Part shown: one piece after another, positions 40,549 through 48,885 of the stretch | How the letters are laid out: the number at the start of each line of letters is the position of its first letter | Position numbering within the stretch: position 1 is the stretch's first letter | Assembly (NCBI GenBank): GCA_024689285.1 | Contig: JAILDR010000007.1 | Location: forward strand, 21,708-85,707 | Origin: Bacteroidales bacterium | Lineage (GTDB): Bacteria > Bacteroidota > Bacteroidia > Bacteroidales > F082 | Direction: 5' to 3' | DNA: 64,000 bases | The notes under the pieces: generated by a model | What the model was told of the DNA's origin: nothing | Seen by the model: the letters and a program-made list of their open reading frames with translations, nothing else | Databases searched by the model: none | Made by a program: the position numbers and the translations under genes

Positions 40549-40741
40549 TGTTACAACTGTTACAAGTGTAACACGCTATTATATAGGTGTTTATGTGTAT
40601 CAAAGGTGTATTAATGCGTAACAAGGTGTTACAAAACACACCAAAAAGGCGGTTTTGTAACATTTTGTAACAGGTTGTAACAATTAATGATACTATTAAC
40701 TTACTGATTCTCATTTTGTAACATTTGTAACACTTGTAACA
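40549..40741. repeat. Array of 11 TGTAACA / TGTTACA repeats, possible origin
   Basis: Two triple arrays, TGTAACA at 10-bp steps (starting 40656, 40666, 40676) and at 9-bp steps (40717, 40726, 40735), plus five further copies at 40549-40633 in either orientation. Helical phasing is typical of iterons bound by a replication protein. It lies just beyond the 3' end of the primase-helicase gene, in a 320-bp gene-free, AT-rich tract (40485-40804). Confidence 0.65.
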
Positions 40742-40804
40742 GTACTTTTTCTCCCTACAGACACATTAATTTTCAAAAAAAATAGACATTTTATTGATAT
40801 TCAG

Positions 40805-43800
40805 TTAATAAGGCACGGACTCGTTTTTTGTATCCAAGTCTTCTTGTTCCACTTCGATGCTCAATCCGTACTTTGTTGAGAGCATATTGTAGTCAAAACA
40901 AAGGGGGCGCTTGCCGGTGGTTCCTGACCCAATTTGGCCGTTGGCCATCTTGAATGAGAAACGCATCACGCCGTAGCGTCCGAGATACTCAGGCGAGTTT
41001 TCCAAATAGTAGATGATGGAATTGTCGGGCAGGCATACAATGCCGTTCTCTTTCGCCTTGTAGGTGTAAGCCTGGTACCACGAGTCGGGGTTGATGAACA
41101 ACACCGGCTTGGGTTTTGCGAAGTACGCCGAGCCCTTATTGGTCTTGATGTCCTCGCGGTACTCAATGCGGTAGTCACAGCTCATGATGAACTTGCCTTC
41201 CATCTGGGTGCGTCCCAGCTGCCGCCAGAACATGCCTATCTCGTTGCTTGATGTGGTCATGGCGTTCTGTTCGCGGCAGTGTTCCACGGCAACCTTCAGG
41301 ATTTCCGAATAAGTGAAGGGCAGGTCAACCTGCGCCTCAATGGTGCGGAAGGCGGCAATCACCGTGGCCCAGTTGTTGAGGATGCGGGTCTCGTTGGTGC
41401 TGTTGCCTATCTGCTCGTTCATTTCTGCGGCTGTTGCGGCAAACATGGCCGCATAGTTTTGTTTGAACTGTTCGCGGTGGTTCAGTATCTCCAAAGTCAG
41501 GTGGCTGAAGCCAAGCTTGCGCATGCGGTCAAGCTCGGCAAAGGCATTGCGTTCCTCAGTGGTGAACTCCGTCTTGTTGAAGGTGAGGTAGACGAAGCGG
41601 CTGAAGAGGGCGATATCGGCAGTGGCCATTTCCTGACCGCTGATGATCACGCCCGCGTCCACGCGGGTCTGCTCCCTCTTTTTGTCGCGATCCATATTCA
41701 TGCGGGTGCGTCCGGCTGAATCCCACAGGCCCTTCAGGAATTCCCGCTTGTCAAGGTCGATGTTGTTCTTGAACTCATCGAGGTGGACGATGGCATTCGA
41801 GCATTGCGCCACGGCCTCGCTCAGTGCCGCAATGGTCGAGTTGGAGAGGTTGGGCGGGATGTTCTGGATGATGAAGAAACTCATCAGCGTGTGTCCCAGT
41901 TCGGACTTTCCCGAACCCTTGGGACCGAAAAGGTTCAACATCGGGAACGCCTTCACTGTGGCGGTCACGATGTCGCGGAACAACGTTGCGATAAGGAAGC
42001 ATAGACCAATCTTGGCGTTGTCGCCAAACACCTTAATCATCGTGTCGGCCACCGCCTTCAGCGGTATGCTGCTGTAGTCCAGGTGGACGAAGCGCTTCTC
42101 AAACTGGAACAGCTGCGTGTCGTCTTTGTAGATCTTCGACGCGCCCGGCAGGTAGTAGTTCTGTCCGTCGGGCAGACTCACTATGCCGTAGCCGTCGGCC
42201 TTGATGAACTGACCCTGATAGAGGGCTCCGTTGCCGAAGGCGTAGAAGCCCTGCTTCTGCCAGCCCAGCTGTGTCACCTCCACAGCGGTCTGCGTCTGTT
42301 CGTAGAGGTAACGCTTCAGCTTGATAAGGCATTGCTCGTTGGCCTCGAAGATGTAGTTGCCCAATCCCTCCACACGTTGGCGAAACTTGGTGAGGCTTAC
42401 CAGGTCTTCCTGCTTCAGTTCCACAATCTCGCGGCTGCCGCTTTCATTGCTCAGTTCGTAGAGTCGTTTCGGGTTGATGGCGTCCTTTATGTGGAAGAGT
42501 GGCTTCATGGTGAAGTTGCTCCAACGGATTTCAGTCTGACCGCTCAATGCCCAGTAGCCTCCATCGCTCTCGTAGAAGCCGTATTTGGTGAAGCCCTCCT
42601 TGCTGAAGGCTTTGTCCTTCACCTCCTGTTCCTTCAGCTGCTTGCCAGCCTTGGCGATGGCCTTGTTCCACTGCGTGGTGTTGTTGTAGATACCTTTCAG
42701 CTTCTTTTTGTACGACTCAATAGTGGTTTCGTCGTTGGTCGAAGCCACCATAGCGGCTATGGTCTCAATGGCGGCGGTGGTCTCATCCACATTCTCCGCT
42801 TTGTACAACAGCTCTCGTGCATACCAGGTGATAAAGTCCTCCTCCTGCACTTCCTTGAACTTGTGCATCGAGGTGAAGTAGCTGTCGGGGTCTTCCTTCA
42901 CGCCCTCTTCTGGTATCGCCTTGATAAGTACGGAGTAGCCGCGTTTCACAGCCTCAATGCCGCGGTCGATAGCGGCTTTCTTGCCCGGATTGGTGCCGTC
43001 GTCTTTGGTTACGTCGGCATCGGGAAGCAGGCACAGCGTGCGCCTCCCCGATTTGGGGAAGCACGACTGCAGCAGGTCAAACTGTTCGTCGCCCATGGCG
43101 GTACCGAGTGGAGCCACCGTGTTGGGCACGCCGATGATCTGCATCCGCATCACGTCGGGGGCTCCCTCGCAGACGTACACCTTACCCGTCGCCCTGATTT
43201 CCGGCTTGGCCACGTCCAAGCCGAACAGCATGGAGCGTTTATGGTAGAGTTCGCTCTCCGAGCTGTTGACGTATTTTGGTGCTTCCTTTTTACCCGTAAG
43301 GTCGCGGCAGGTCCATCCCTCGATGAGGTTGGTGCGGCTGCGGATGGGGATGGTCACACGGTTGTAGAACTTGCAGTAACTGCGTCCGTCCTTCGTGGCC
43401 ACGATGTTGAGTTCCTTCAGCAGGTCAAGGTTGATACCCTGGCTTTTCACCCATTCCATGAAGGCCTGTCCGCTTGGGGCATAGCCGATGCCCATATCGC
43501 GGACGTATTGCAGGTCGTCGTCGCTGGCGGCGGTACCCTTGCGGTTCTTTTGCGGCCAGCGTTTGCGACAGTAGTCCTTTGCTTCTTGATTCAGTTCCAG
43601 TTGGCTGACGAACCAATTGTTCACCTGTTGGGTGACCATGTACATCGCCTCGCGTTTCGTCTCGCGGGCGATTTCCTCTGCCGACCTTTCGCGCTCATTG
43701 ATTTCAATGTTGGCGCGTTTGGCCAGTCGGCGTATTGCTTCGGGATAGTTGCAGCCCTCGGTCTCCATCACCCATTGGAACACGTCGCCGCCTTTGTGGC

Positions 43801-43981
43801 AGCCGAAGCAGTGGTAGGTCTGCTTGGCGGCACTGACGTGGAACGAGCCTGTCTTCTCGGTGTGGAACGGGCAGCAGCCCACCATACTCTTACCTTGGGG
43901 CTTCAGCTCCACCTTCTCGCTAACCAGCTGCACGATGTCTGTGGCCTCAGCTATCCTGTTGATGTCAATTTTTGAGATCAT
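40805..43981 (-). CDS. DNA primase-helicase
   Basis: 1058 residues. An N-terminal CHC2 zinc finger (CCPFH at 36-40, YHCFGCHKGGD at 56-66) is followed by a DnaG-type core and TOPRIM (VYVCEGAPDVMR, LCLLPDADVTKDDG). The C-terminal half is a P-loop ATPase (Walker A FGPKGSGKSELG; IVHLDEFKNNIDL as Walker B). It unwinds the fork and makes primers. The first 27 residues are copied in a truncated duplicate at 45118. It overlaps the 43-aa gene by 17 bp. Confidence 0.93.
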   Translation of the reverse strand: MISKIDINRIAEATDIVQLVSEKVELKPQGKSMVGCCPFHTEKTGSFHVSAAKQTYHCFGCHKGGDVFQWVMETEGCNYPEAIRRLAKRANIEINERERSAEEIARETKREAMYMVTQQVNNWFVSQLELNQEAKDYCRKRWPQKNRKGTAASDDDLQYVRDMGIGYAPSGQAFMEWVKSQGINLDLLKELNIVATKDGRSYCKFYNRVTIPIRSRTNLIEGWTCRDLTGKKEAPKYVNSSESELYHKRSMLFGLDVAKPEIRATGKVYVCEGAPDVMRMQIIGVPNTVAPLGTAMGDEQFDLLQSCFPKSGRRTLCLLPDADVTKDDGTNPGKKAAIDRGIEAVKRGYSVLIKAIPEEGVKEDPDSYFTSMHKFKEVQEEDFITWYARELLYKAENVDETTAAIETIAAMVASTNDETTIESYKKKLKGIYNNTTQWNKAIAKAGKQLKEQEVKDKAFSKEGFTKYGFYESDGGYWALSGQTEIRWSNFTMKPLFHIKDAINPKRLYELSNESGSREIVELKQEDLVSLTKFRQRVEGLGNYIFEANEQCLIKLKRYLYEQTQTAVEVTQLGWQKQGFYAFGNGALYQGQFIKADGYGIVSLPDGQNYYLPGASKIYKDDTQLFQFEKRFVHLDYSSIPLKAVADTMIKVFGDNAKIGLCFLIATLFRDIVTATVKAFPMLNLFGPKGSGKSELGHTLMSFFIIQNIPPNLSNSTIAALSEAVAQCSNAIVHLDEFKNNIDLDKREFLKGLWDSAGRTRMNMDRDKKREQTRVDAGVIISGQEMATADIALFSRFVYLTFNKTEFTTEERNAFAELDRMRKLGFSHLTLEILNHREQFKQNYAAMFAATAAEMNEQIGNSTNETRILNNWATVIAAFRTIEAQVDLPFTYSEILKVAVEHCREQNAMTTSSNEIGMFWRQLGRTQMEGKFIMSCDYRIEYREDIKTNKGSAYFAKPKPVLFINPDSWYQAYTYKAKENGIVCLPDNSIIYYLENSPEYLGRYGVMRFSFKMANGQIGSGTTGKRPLCFDYNMLSTKYGLSIEVEQEDLDTKNESVPY

Positions 43982-44096
43982 AATTTCTCGGTTTATAGTG
44001 TTCGAGGTATAGAGACAATTCCTTCCTGAACTCCTCGCATTTCAGGCGGTAGGCTTGTTGCATTTCGTAGAACCGGACGGATTCTTCGGCGGTCAT
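43902..44096. repeat. 195-bp direct repeat, copy A
   Basis: Identical to 45146-45340 except for three bases (offset 1244). It contains the first ~26 codons of the primase gene and the complete 43-aa gene. The two copies flank three small genes, as left by a duplication or insertion of that cassette. Confidence 0.9.
43965..44096 (-). CDS. 43-aa hypothetical protein, copy A
   Basis: MTAEESVRFYEMQQAYRLKC is a small charged helix ending EHYKPRNYDLKN. The ATG overlaps the upstream stop (ATGA). It is repeated at 45209-45340 with one residue changed (Tyr to His). The fact that both copies stay open suggests a real product. Confidence 0.65.
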   Translation of the reverse strand: MTAEESVRFYEMQQAYRLKCEEFRKELSLYLEHYKPRNYDLKN

Positions 44097-44311
44097 GGCT
44101 TGTCTCTACTGTCCAATTCCTTGATGAGGGCGTCGGCGTAGTCGGCAGCTTCGTCAGCTACCCAATCGCGCAGGCAACTGTAGCCTTTCCTTTTCGCCGT
44201 CGCTGTCACTTCATCTTGCGTTGTCGGGTTTGACCATATCGCGTTTATCATCGCCTGCATGACCATTCCAGCGAATTGGTAGCGGTATTCTTTTTGTTGG
44301 GTGATGTTCAT
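44093..44311 (-). CDS. 72-aa hypothetical protein
   Basis: MNITQQKEYRYQFAGMVMQA with a helical C-terminus (WVADEAADYADALIKELDS). It overlaps both neighbours at start and stop. Lies inside the cassette flanked by the 195-bp repeat. Function unknown. Confidence 0.65.
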   Translation of the reverse strand: MNITQQKEYRYQFAGMVMQAMINAIWSNPTTQDEVTATAKRKGYSCLRDWVADEAADYADALIKELDSRDKP

Positions 44312-44826
44312 AGTGATAATAAGTATTTGTTCATGTTGGAAGTTGTTCCTTGGTGCTTAATTTTTCGCACAATCGCCATTCTCTTTCTCAATAAATGCAC
44401 CGCTTTCCATATCCATTTGGTGTGAGGGTAGCCTTCTTTGGGTCCGATTTCCATGTGGGCGATTGAACCTATTCCGTTTGGCGTTTTGATTTCCTCAAAT
44501 CTTGGCTCTTTAAGTTCAAAGTGTTTGAGGGCTTTCTTCAGCTTGCGGGGCAGCTTCTGTTTGCCGCTGAAGGCTCTGATGAGTTTTCTCCTTTGGTTGG
44601 CCTTCATCTTTTTTGTCTTCAGCGTGAAGGTGCCGGAGAGGGTGAGCGACTTAGGCGGTTCCGGCTCGTTCAGTAACGCTTCATCGCCTTCGATGTCATC
44701 TATTGGCCACGGATTAGGGGTGATTTCAGTCAATGGTGTGGCTTCAATCATCTGTCCAGTCTCTTTGCTGATCAGGAAGGCTTGGACTTTGCCAGGCTGG
44801 TAGTCGATTGGGAATTTTGTTGGCAT
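44308..44826 (-). CDS. 172-aa basic hypothetical protein
   Basis: MPTKFPIDYQPGKVQAFLIS and a Lys/Arg-rich second half (KKMKANQRRKLIRAFSGKQK). A GGAG ribosome site lies before the start. It may bind nucleic acid. It lies in the cassette between the 195-bp repeats. Confidence 0.65.
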   Translation of the reverse strand: MPTKFPIDYQPGKVQAFLISKETGQMIEATPLTEITPNPWPIDDIEGDEALLNEPEPPKSLTLSGTFTLKTKKMKANQRRKLIRAFSGKQKLPRKLKKALKHFELKEPRFEEIKTPNGIGSIAHMEIGPKEGYPHTKWIWKAVHLLRKRMAIVRKIKHQGTTSNMNKYLLSL

Positions 44827-44860
44827 GGTTTATTCTCCTTTCGTTATTTGGGTTGGGTGA

Positions 44861-45121
44861 TTAGCGTTTAATTGCGTCGTATAAGCCTCTCTCATTTCTC
44901 TTATAAAGCGATACAGCAATTGAATATCCTTCATGGCGAAGAGAAAAGCGTCTCCATTTTCTATAGAGAATGTATGCGAGCAGTTTGCTGTTTGTAGCAA
45001 TCTGACCGTCACATGGAATGGCAGCTGAGCTGACACCAATAAATTTTCGGCTAACCACGATATACTTCCGTTCTTTAATTGTGTCGGTTATTTCTATGCC
45101 TTGTTCGTTTATTTTTGTCAT
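44861..45121 (-). CDS. 86-aa hypothetical protein, possibly frameshifted
   Basis: MTKINEQGIEITDTIKERKY... overlaps a second open frame (44830-45039) with an equally protein-like sequence (FSIENGDAFLFAMKDIQLLY). The true protein may be the N-terminus of the first joined to the second, with one indel near 45040-45050. The start ATG overlaps the primase fragment stop. Function unknown. Confidence 0.45.
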   Translation of the reverse strand: MTKINEQGIEITDTIKERKYIVVSRKFIGVSSAAIPCDGQIATNSKLLAYILYRKWRRFSLRHEGYSIAVSLYKRNERGLYDAIKR

Positions 45122-45225
45122 TGGTTTATTCTCCTTTCGTTAGTATTCAGCTCCACCTTCTCGCTAACCAGCTGCACGATGTCTGTGGCCTCCGCTATCC
45201 TGTTGATGTCAATTTTTGAGATCAT
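45118..45225 (-). pseudogene. Truncated copy of the primase N-terminus
   Basis: 35 codons: MISKIDINRIAEATDIVQLV and a few more match the primase, then the frame leaves homology and stops. It is part of the 195-bp duplication, with RBS-like GGAGAATAAACC at the break. It may be silent or encode a small peptide that competes with the primase. Confidence 0.8.
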
Positions 45226-45340
45226 GGTTTCTCGGTTTATAGTGTTCGAGGTATAGAGACAATTCCTTCCTGAACTCCTCGCATTTCAGGCGGTAGGCTT
45301 GTTGCATTTCGTAGAACCGGACGGATTCTTCGGCGGTCAT
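45146..45340. repeat. 195-bp direct repeat, copy B
   Basis: Partner of 43902-44096 with three mismatches. Copy A is attached to the intact primase gene, so copy B is the duplicated one or marks the far side of an inserted cassette. Confidence 0.9.
45209..45340 (-). CDS. 43-aa hypothetical protein, copy B
   Basis: Same sequence as 43965-44096 with Tyr to His near the end (KPRNHDLKN). Its ATG overlaps the stop of the 85-aa gene. It seems to be translated in its original context, while copy A has a new upstream partner, or the reverse. Confidence 0.6.
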   Translation of the reverse strand: MTAEESVRFYEMQQAYRLKCEEFRKELSLYLEHYKPRNHDLKN

Positions 45341-45594
45341 ATCTCCTCTTCCTGTAACTTTTCCTCCGTTGCTTCTTTCAACCTTTCAATCCAAGGGTCG
45401 TTCAAGGCGCGGACCCATCTTTCGGCATACTTTGTATGTCGGCTGCCTGCCTTGATTCTGAACATCGGCACTTTCAGTTTGCCGTCCACGCTGCCGTCCT
45501 CGTGCCTCTTGGTGATGACGATTGACTGTTCGATTTCCTCGATATTAGGGAACTCAATAAGCCTTAAGGCTTTTTTCATTTTTCTTGCATTCAT
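45337..45594 (-). CDS. 85-aa hypothetical protein
   Basis: MNARKMKKALRLIEFPNIEE is a small alpha/beta protein with a basic core (FRIKAGSRHTKYAERWVRAL) and an acidic end. The first residues (KMKKALR) resemble the 172-aa protein region KLKKALKHF, so the two may be paralogues on either side of the duplication. Function unknown. Confidence 0.6.
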   Translation of the reverse strand: MNARKMKKALRLIEFPNIEEIEQSIVITKRHEDGSVDGKLKVPMFRIKAGSRHTKYAERWVRALNDPWIERLKEATEEKLQEEEI

Positions 45595-45614
45595 GGTGTG
45601 TATGGTTTTAGAGG

Positions 45615-46049
45615 TTAATAATGTCCGTGGTTGCGGCTCTGCATGGCGCCTTTGCTGAAGTGTTTTTTGTCGTCCCTCAGGAACTCGTGATATTCTGCAA
45701 GCCTTCTCTTCTTCTCTTTGCTCTTTGCCTTCCTTGTCTGCCCCAGTCCGTCTGTCTCGTTGTTTTCGTACTGGAACCTGCGCATAGCCTTAATCTTGGT
45801 GTCGAAAATCTCGTCAAGTTGTTCTCCCTTTTTAGGATCCTTCCCGGGTTTCTCTATCCTCCACTCCTCGGTGATACCGATTTCATCGAGGATGTCGGGC
45901 AGGAACGAGATCTTAGAGAGGTTGAAGTATACCCAGCGGAGGTAGCGGGTGTGCTGCAGGTCGAGCACCTGCTGCACGCTCCTGTCCTTGTGCTTGCCTT
46001 CGTTGAACACCGACTTGCGGGCCATGGTTCTGAGGTTAATGGTGTCCAT
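45615..46049 (-). CDS. 144-aa basic hypothetical protein
   Basis: KSVFNEGKHKDRSVQQVLDL and a helical, basic C-terminus (RKAKSKEKKRRLAEYHEFLR). The N-terminal part, with HTRYLRWVYFNLSKISFLP, resembles the exodeoxyribonuclease X-like C-terminal segment in phage proteins (GKHKGKxxxxV...YLxW), which binds DNA. It may start at MARKSVF. Tentative. Confidence 0.6.
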   Translation of the reverse strand: MDTINLRTMARKSVFNEGKHKDRSVQQVLDLQHTRYLRWVYFNLSKISFLPDILDEIGITEEWRIEKPGKDPKKGEQLDEIFDTKIKAMRRFQYENNETDGLGQTRKAKSKEKKRRLAEYHEFLRDDKKHFSKGAMQSRNHGHY

Positions 46050-46062
46050 AATTGCTGTTGGG

Positions 46063-46677
46063 TTAAAGTATTCCTATTTCTTTCTTTGCTTCCATGACGC
46101 TCAGTTCAGATTGCAGCGACTTCATGCGCTGCACAGGATAGAGCCTGCTGTTCATCACGTATGTACCCAGTACGAGTACATGATTCACATAGCTGCACAG
46201 GAACACGCCGCCGTCGTAATAGACATAGGCGGTGGTCGTGTCGTTCTTTACGTCAAACAAGGCAATCCCGCTCAGTATCTTGCGCTGCGCCTGTTCCAAT
46301 GTGCCTTTGAAGTGGTGACGGTCGATATAGCGGTAGATAGCGTGGCCACGAATAACCACTAGCAGCTCGTTGTCGAAGCACGAGGCGCAGAACGACTCGC
46401 AGGGATTGTCATCGTGTACACCTTCCAGTACCAGGAATCCGAGGTGCATAAAGTCCTTGGGGTTACGCCCGAAGAGTGTGTTGATTTCCGTTCCATTGGT
46501 GTAGTAGTATTGCACCAGATGCTTACTCTTCGGCGTTCGGGTGCGGTACCACACCTCTTTCTTACCATGCCGGAACTCGCGGATGATACGCGGGTTGTTG
46601 TAGCCGTTATGACCATATTCCCGGGCTTCCTTGTAAGGCCCTATCAGTTCTTCGTATGTCGCCCATTCGTTTAGCAT
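46063..46677 (-). CDS. 204-aa hypothetical protein
   Basis: MLNEWATYEELIGPYKEARE; a basic N-terminal third and a beta-rich middle with Cys (SFCASCFDNELLVVIRGHAI) and YRYIDRHHFKGTLEQAQRKI. No domain recognised. Part of the early operon. Confidence 0.6.
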   Translation of the reverse strand: MLNEWATYEELIGPYKEAREYGHNGYNNPRIIREFRHGKKEVWYRTRTPKSKHLVQYYYTNGTEINTLFGRNPKDFMHLGFLVLEGVHDDNPCESFCASCFDNELLVVIRGHAIYRYIDRHHFKGTLEQAQRKILSGIALFDVKNDTTTAYVYYDGGVFLCSYVNHVLVLGTYVMNSRLYPVQRMKSLQSELSVMEAKKEIGIL

Positions 46678-46703
46678 AGCCTTTCACCTTTCTTTATTAT
46701 GGT

Positions 46704-47417
46704 TCAAAGTCGACGGTCTTTGGTGACTTTCCACACCTCGGCCAGTGCTTCGAAGTTGAGTTTGTCGACCATGAATTTCACATGCTCGGGGGCTTTGTCG
46801 TAATAGAAGAAATTGCCGTGCTCCTTGCACACCCTGAGCATACGCTTACAGGTGGGCGTAAAGCCATGGACGGGCTTCCCAGCTGTAATGCGTGTGAGTA
46901 GCAGGGCGACCGCCTCGCGGCTGGCAGTGACGGTACGGTCTTTGCCGAAATGCAGGGTATGGGCACAATAGTAGGCCATGTGCGGCAGCAGGCGTTGCAC
47001 CACGTAGTCGTTGATGGCGGTGAGGTCGCCCGTCTGATGATAGTCGTAGAGCAGCACCGCCTCTTCAGCCTGGCTGACGATGATTTCGTCGATGCGTATC
47101 TCTTCATCCTTGTGTTGTTCCATGCGCCACCAGTCGGCCTTGTTGTCGGTGGGTTTGATCTTGCCGCACTTCACGGCTCTCAGCCAGTCCTCGCAGTCCT
47201 GACGGTCTTTCGAGCGGTGGCGGTAGCGTTGGCCGTCGATGATGATCTCAGCCCTCCTGCAGTCTTTGAAGACGCGCTTGCCGCTTGAGCTGTAGCCCTT
47301 CAATCCGTGGTCGTGGTAGACGGTGCCGTTGGTCACGACGTTGTCTTCCGTGTTGCCTCTCCATCCGCAGTATTCTCTGAGGTCGGCACTTTGCGGGGTG
47401 TTGTTTATGGTTACCAT
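46704..47417 (-). CDS. 237-aa protein with AP2-like N-terminal domain
   Basis: The stretch AEIIIDGQRYRHRSKDRQDC followed by EDWLRAVKCGKI fits the three-strand/one-helix AP2/integrase-N-like DNA-binding fold. The C-terminal half is helical (EAVLLYDYHQTGDLTAINDY). It overlaps the methylase-like gene. Likely a DNA-binding early protein; the family is uncertain. Confidence 0.55.
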   Translation of the reverse strand: MVTINNTPQSADLREYCGWRGNTEDNVVTNGTVYHDHGLKGYSSSGKRVFKDCRRAEIIIDGQRYRHRSKDRQDCEDWLRAVKCGKIKPTDNKADWWRMEQHKDEEIRIDEIIVSQAEEAVLLYDYHQTGDLTAINDYVVQRLLPHMAYYCAHTLHFGKDRTVTASREAVALLLTRITAGKPVHGFTPTCKRMLRVCKEHGNFFYYDKAPEHVKFMVDKLNFEALAEVWKVTKDRRL

Positions 47418-48289
47418 AGTGAGAGTTGGTTTTCTTTCGTTGTCTCAGGTTCTTTGATAGGTTCTGGCTTAGGTTGCTGTTTCTCGGCTTCCTGTCGCTC
47501 GTAGAGTTTACGCCTCATCATCATCGAGGTGGTGCAGACGAAGCGCATTGGGTCGTTGACGCGGCGAATGCTCGGCAGGTTGGTAGGGAAAGGATACATT
47601 GCCTCGTTCACCATGTAGCCCAGCAGCACCTCTTCCGGATGACCCAGTGAGTCGTGGCAGACACATTCCCCGAAGTGGCCGTGTACCGCCATATTGATAG
47701 CCGACATCTTCACACAGTTATAGTCCATGTCCTCGGCAATAAGGTAGGGACGGCGTGAGGTCTGTTGGATTTCATCATAGCCCAGCTGGTCGCGCTGCAT
47801 ATTCCTGAATACTGCGGCACCGGCCAGCAGCAGGCGCGATGATCCGGCAGCAGGGTCGTTGATACAGATACGGTGGCCAAACGGAGTCGTCGCCCCTTTT
47901 GCCTCGCTGATATCCATGCCTCTCATGCACAGTTCGGCTGTCGTGGAGCAAAGGCATTGCGGAGTAAAGAACTGAGCCTTGCCGCCTCCACCCGGGTGCA
48001 ATGCCATATAGAGGTCGCCGAATGCGTCATACCATTCCGTTCCGCTTTTCATTTCAGCCTCCATCATCTTGAAGTAGGCGCAGCTCATTTCATAGAACAT
48101 CTTCGCGTCTTCTTGGTCGAACCGCCATGACTCAGGTTTGTTGCCTTCGAGGTCGAACATCCACAGCAGATAGTCGAGCAGTCCCTTGAAGGCCGTGTCA
48201 AGGTCGTAGCCTTTCGTTCGGCACATCTTCATCAGGATGTCTTCCATCGTCGCAATGCGGCGGTCGCCTGTCATGCTTGCTTTTGCCAT
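47411..48289 (-). CDS. N6-adenine methylase-like protein without the NPPY motif
   Basis: 292 residues starting MAKASMTGDRRIATMED. It matches the HsdM/N6_Mtase fold: GGGGKAQFFTPQCLC precedes the AdoMet motif NDPAAGSSRLLLAG, then AEDMDYNCVKMSAINMAVHG. The catalytic [DN]PP[YF] motif expected about 30-60 residues further is absent; the protein goes on to HPEEVLLGYMVNEAMYPFP. It may bind AdoMet or DNA without methylating, perhaps as a decoy or regulator of host restriction. Confidence 0.75.
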   Translation of the reverse strand: MAKASMTGDRRIATMEDILMKMCRTKGYDLDTAFKGLLDYLLWMFDLEGNKPESWRFDQEDAKMFYEMSCAYFKMMEAEMKSGTEWYDAFGDLYMALHPGGGGKAQFFTPQCLCSTTAELCMRGMDISEAKGATTPFGHRICINDPAAGSSRLLLAGAAVFRNMQRDQLGYDEIQQTSRRPYLIAEDMDYNCVKMSAINMAVHGHFGECVCHDSLGHPEEVLLGYMVNEAMYPFPTNLPSIRRVNDPMRFVCTTSMMMRRKLYERQEAEKQQPKPEPIKEPETTKENQLSLW

Positions 48290-48293
48290 GGTT

Positions 48294-48533
48294 TTAATTG
48301 TATTCTTGTTGGTTCGGCATATCATGAATAGAGAAGTACCCTCGTTTCCCGTCTATGCGTTCCTCGCTTGTGCATGGAGCCTCTTGGCATTCTTCCGAGC
48401 GGTTGAGGATGCAGAGACGGCAGTTATGCGCCCATTTGTCGTCCTTTGTCGGACAGAAGGCTGTTTGTCCCCAGGTCGTCGACATGAACCCATTCTGGTT
48501 CTCGTTTACTCCGAATAGCGAAAGCTGTGTCAT
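48294..48533 (-). CDS. 79-aa Cys-rich protein
   Basis: MTQLSLFGVNENQNGFMSTT followed by four Cys (AFCPTK, NCRLCIL, EECQEAPC) suggests a metal site. The start overlaps the previous stop (ATGA). The C-terminus contains RIDGKRGYFSIHDMPNQQ. Function unknown; possibly nucleic-acid binding. Confidence 0.6.
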   Translation of the reverse strand: MTQLSLFGVNENQNGFMSTTWGQTAFCPTKDDKWAHNCRLCILNRSEECQEAPCTSEERIDGKRGYFSIHDMPNQQEYN

Positions 48534-48769
48534 AGCGAGTTGCTTTTGGCGGTGAACAGTATACAAGCGGGTTGGTCGACGCGGACGCGGAGATACCCGC
48601 TCTTGGTGCGTCCGCTCTTATGGGCATCGCAGACCGACACGCGGACGTGTTGGTCCTGCCCTTGGTTGACGTTCTTGCGGTGGCCGCAATGTCGGCATGT
48701 GCGCCCTTGCATGATGGAGCGCACGCGCTCGTCGGTGTAGTCAGCCGGGTTGAATAGTAGTCCGTCCAT
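48530..48769 (-). CDS. 79-aa zinc-finger-like protein
   Basis: MDGLLFNPADYTDERVRSIM precedes CRHCGHRKNVNQG and VSVCDAHK, a C2-C/H metal site, followed by a basic end. Preceded by a truncated ASCH paralogue. Likely a small DNA- or RNA-binding protein. Confidence 0.6.
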   Translation of the reverse strand: MDGLLFNPADYTDERVRSIMQGRTCRHCGHRKNVNQGQDQHVRVSVCDAHKSGRTKSGYLRVRVDQPACILFTAKSNSL

Positions 48770-48774
48770 GATGG

Positions 48775-48885
48775 TTACGAATAAACAATTACTAATTCCA
48801 TGTCTTCTTTTCCTTCCGACTGTGCAAGCCCTTTTTCGACGGCTTGGGTGAGGCCATACTTGTTATTGAACATAATCTTTTTCAT
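48775..48885 (-). pseudogene. Truncated paralogue of the ASCH-like gene
   Basis: 36 codons; MKKIMFNNKYGLTQAVEKG equals the start of the 207-aa protein at 49549, then LAQSEGKEDMELVIVYS follows and stops. It retains a GGAAG ribosome site and an ATGA overlap, so it might still be translated. Looks like a partial gene duplication. Confidence 0.6.

Noticed and set aside
40549..40741. CRISPR array
   Set aside because: Repeats are 7-8 bp with no spacers of regular length and no cas genes.
42083..43975. Long plus-strand frame opposite the primase-helicase
   Set aside because: Antisense shadow of a clearly identified gene with zinc finger, TOPRIM and Walker motifs.
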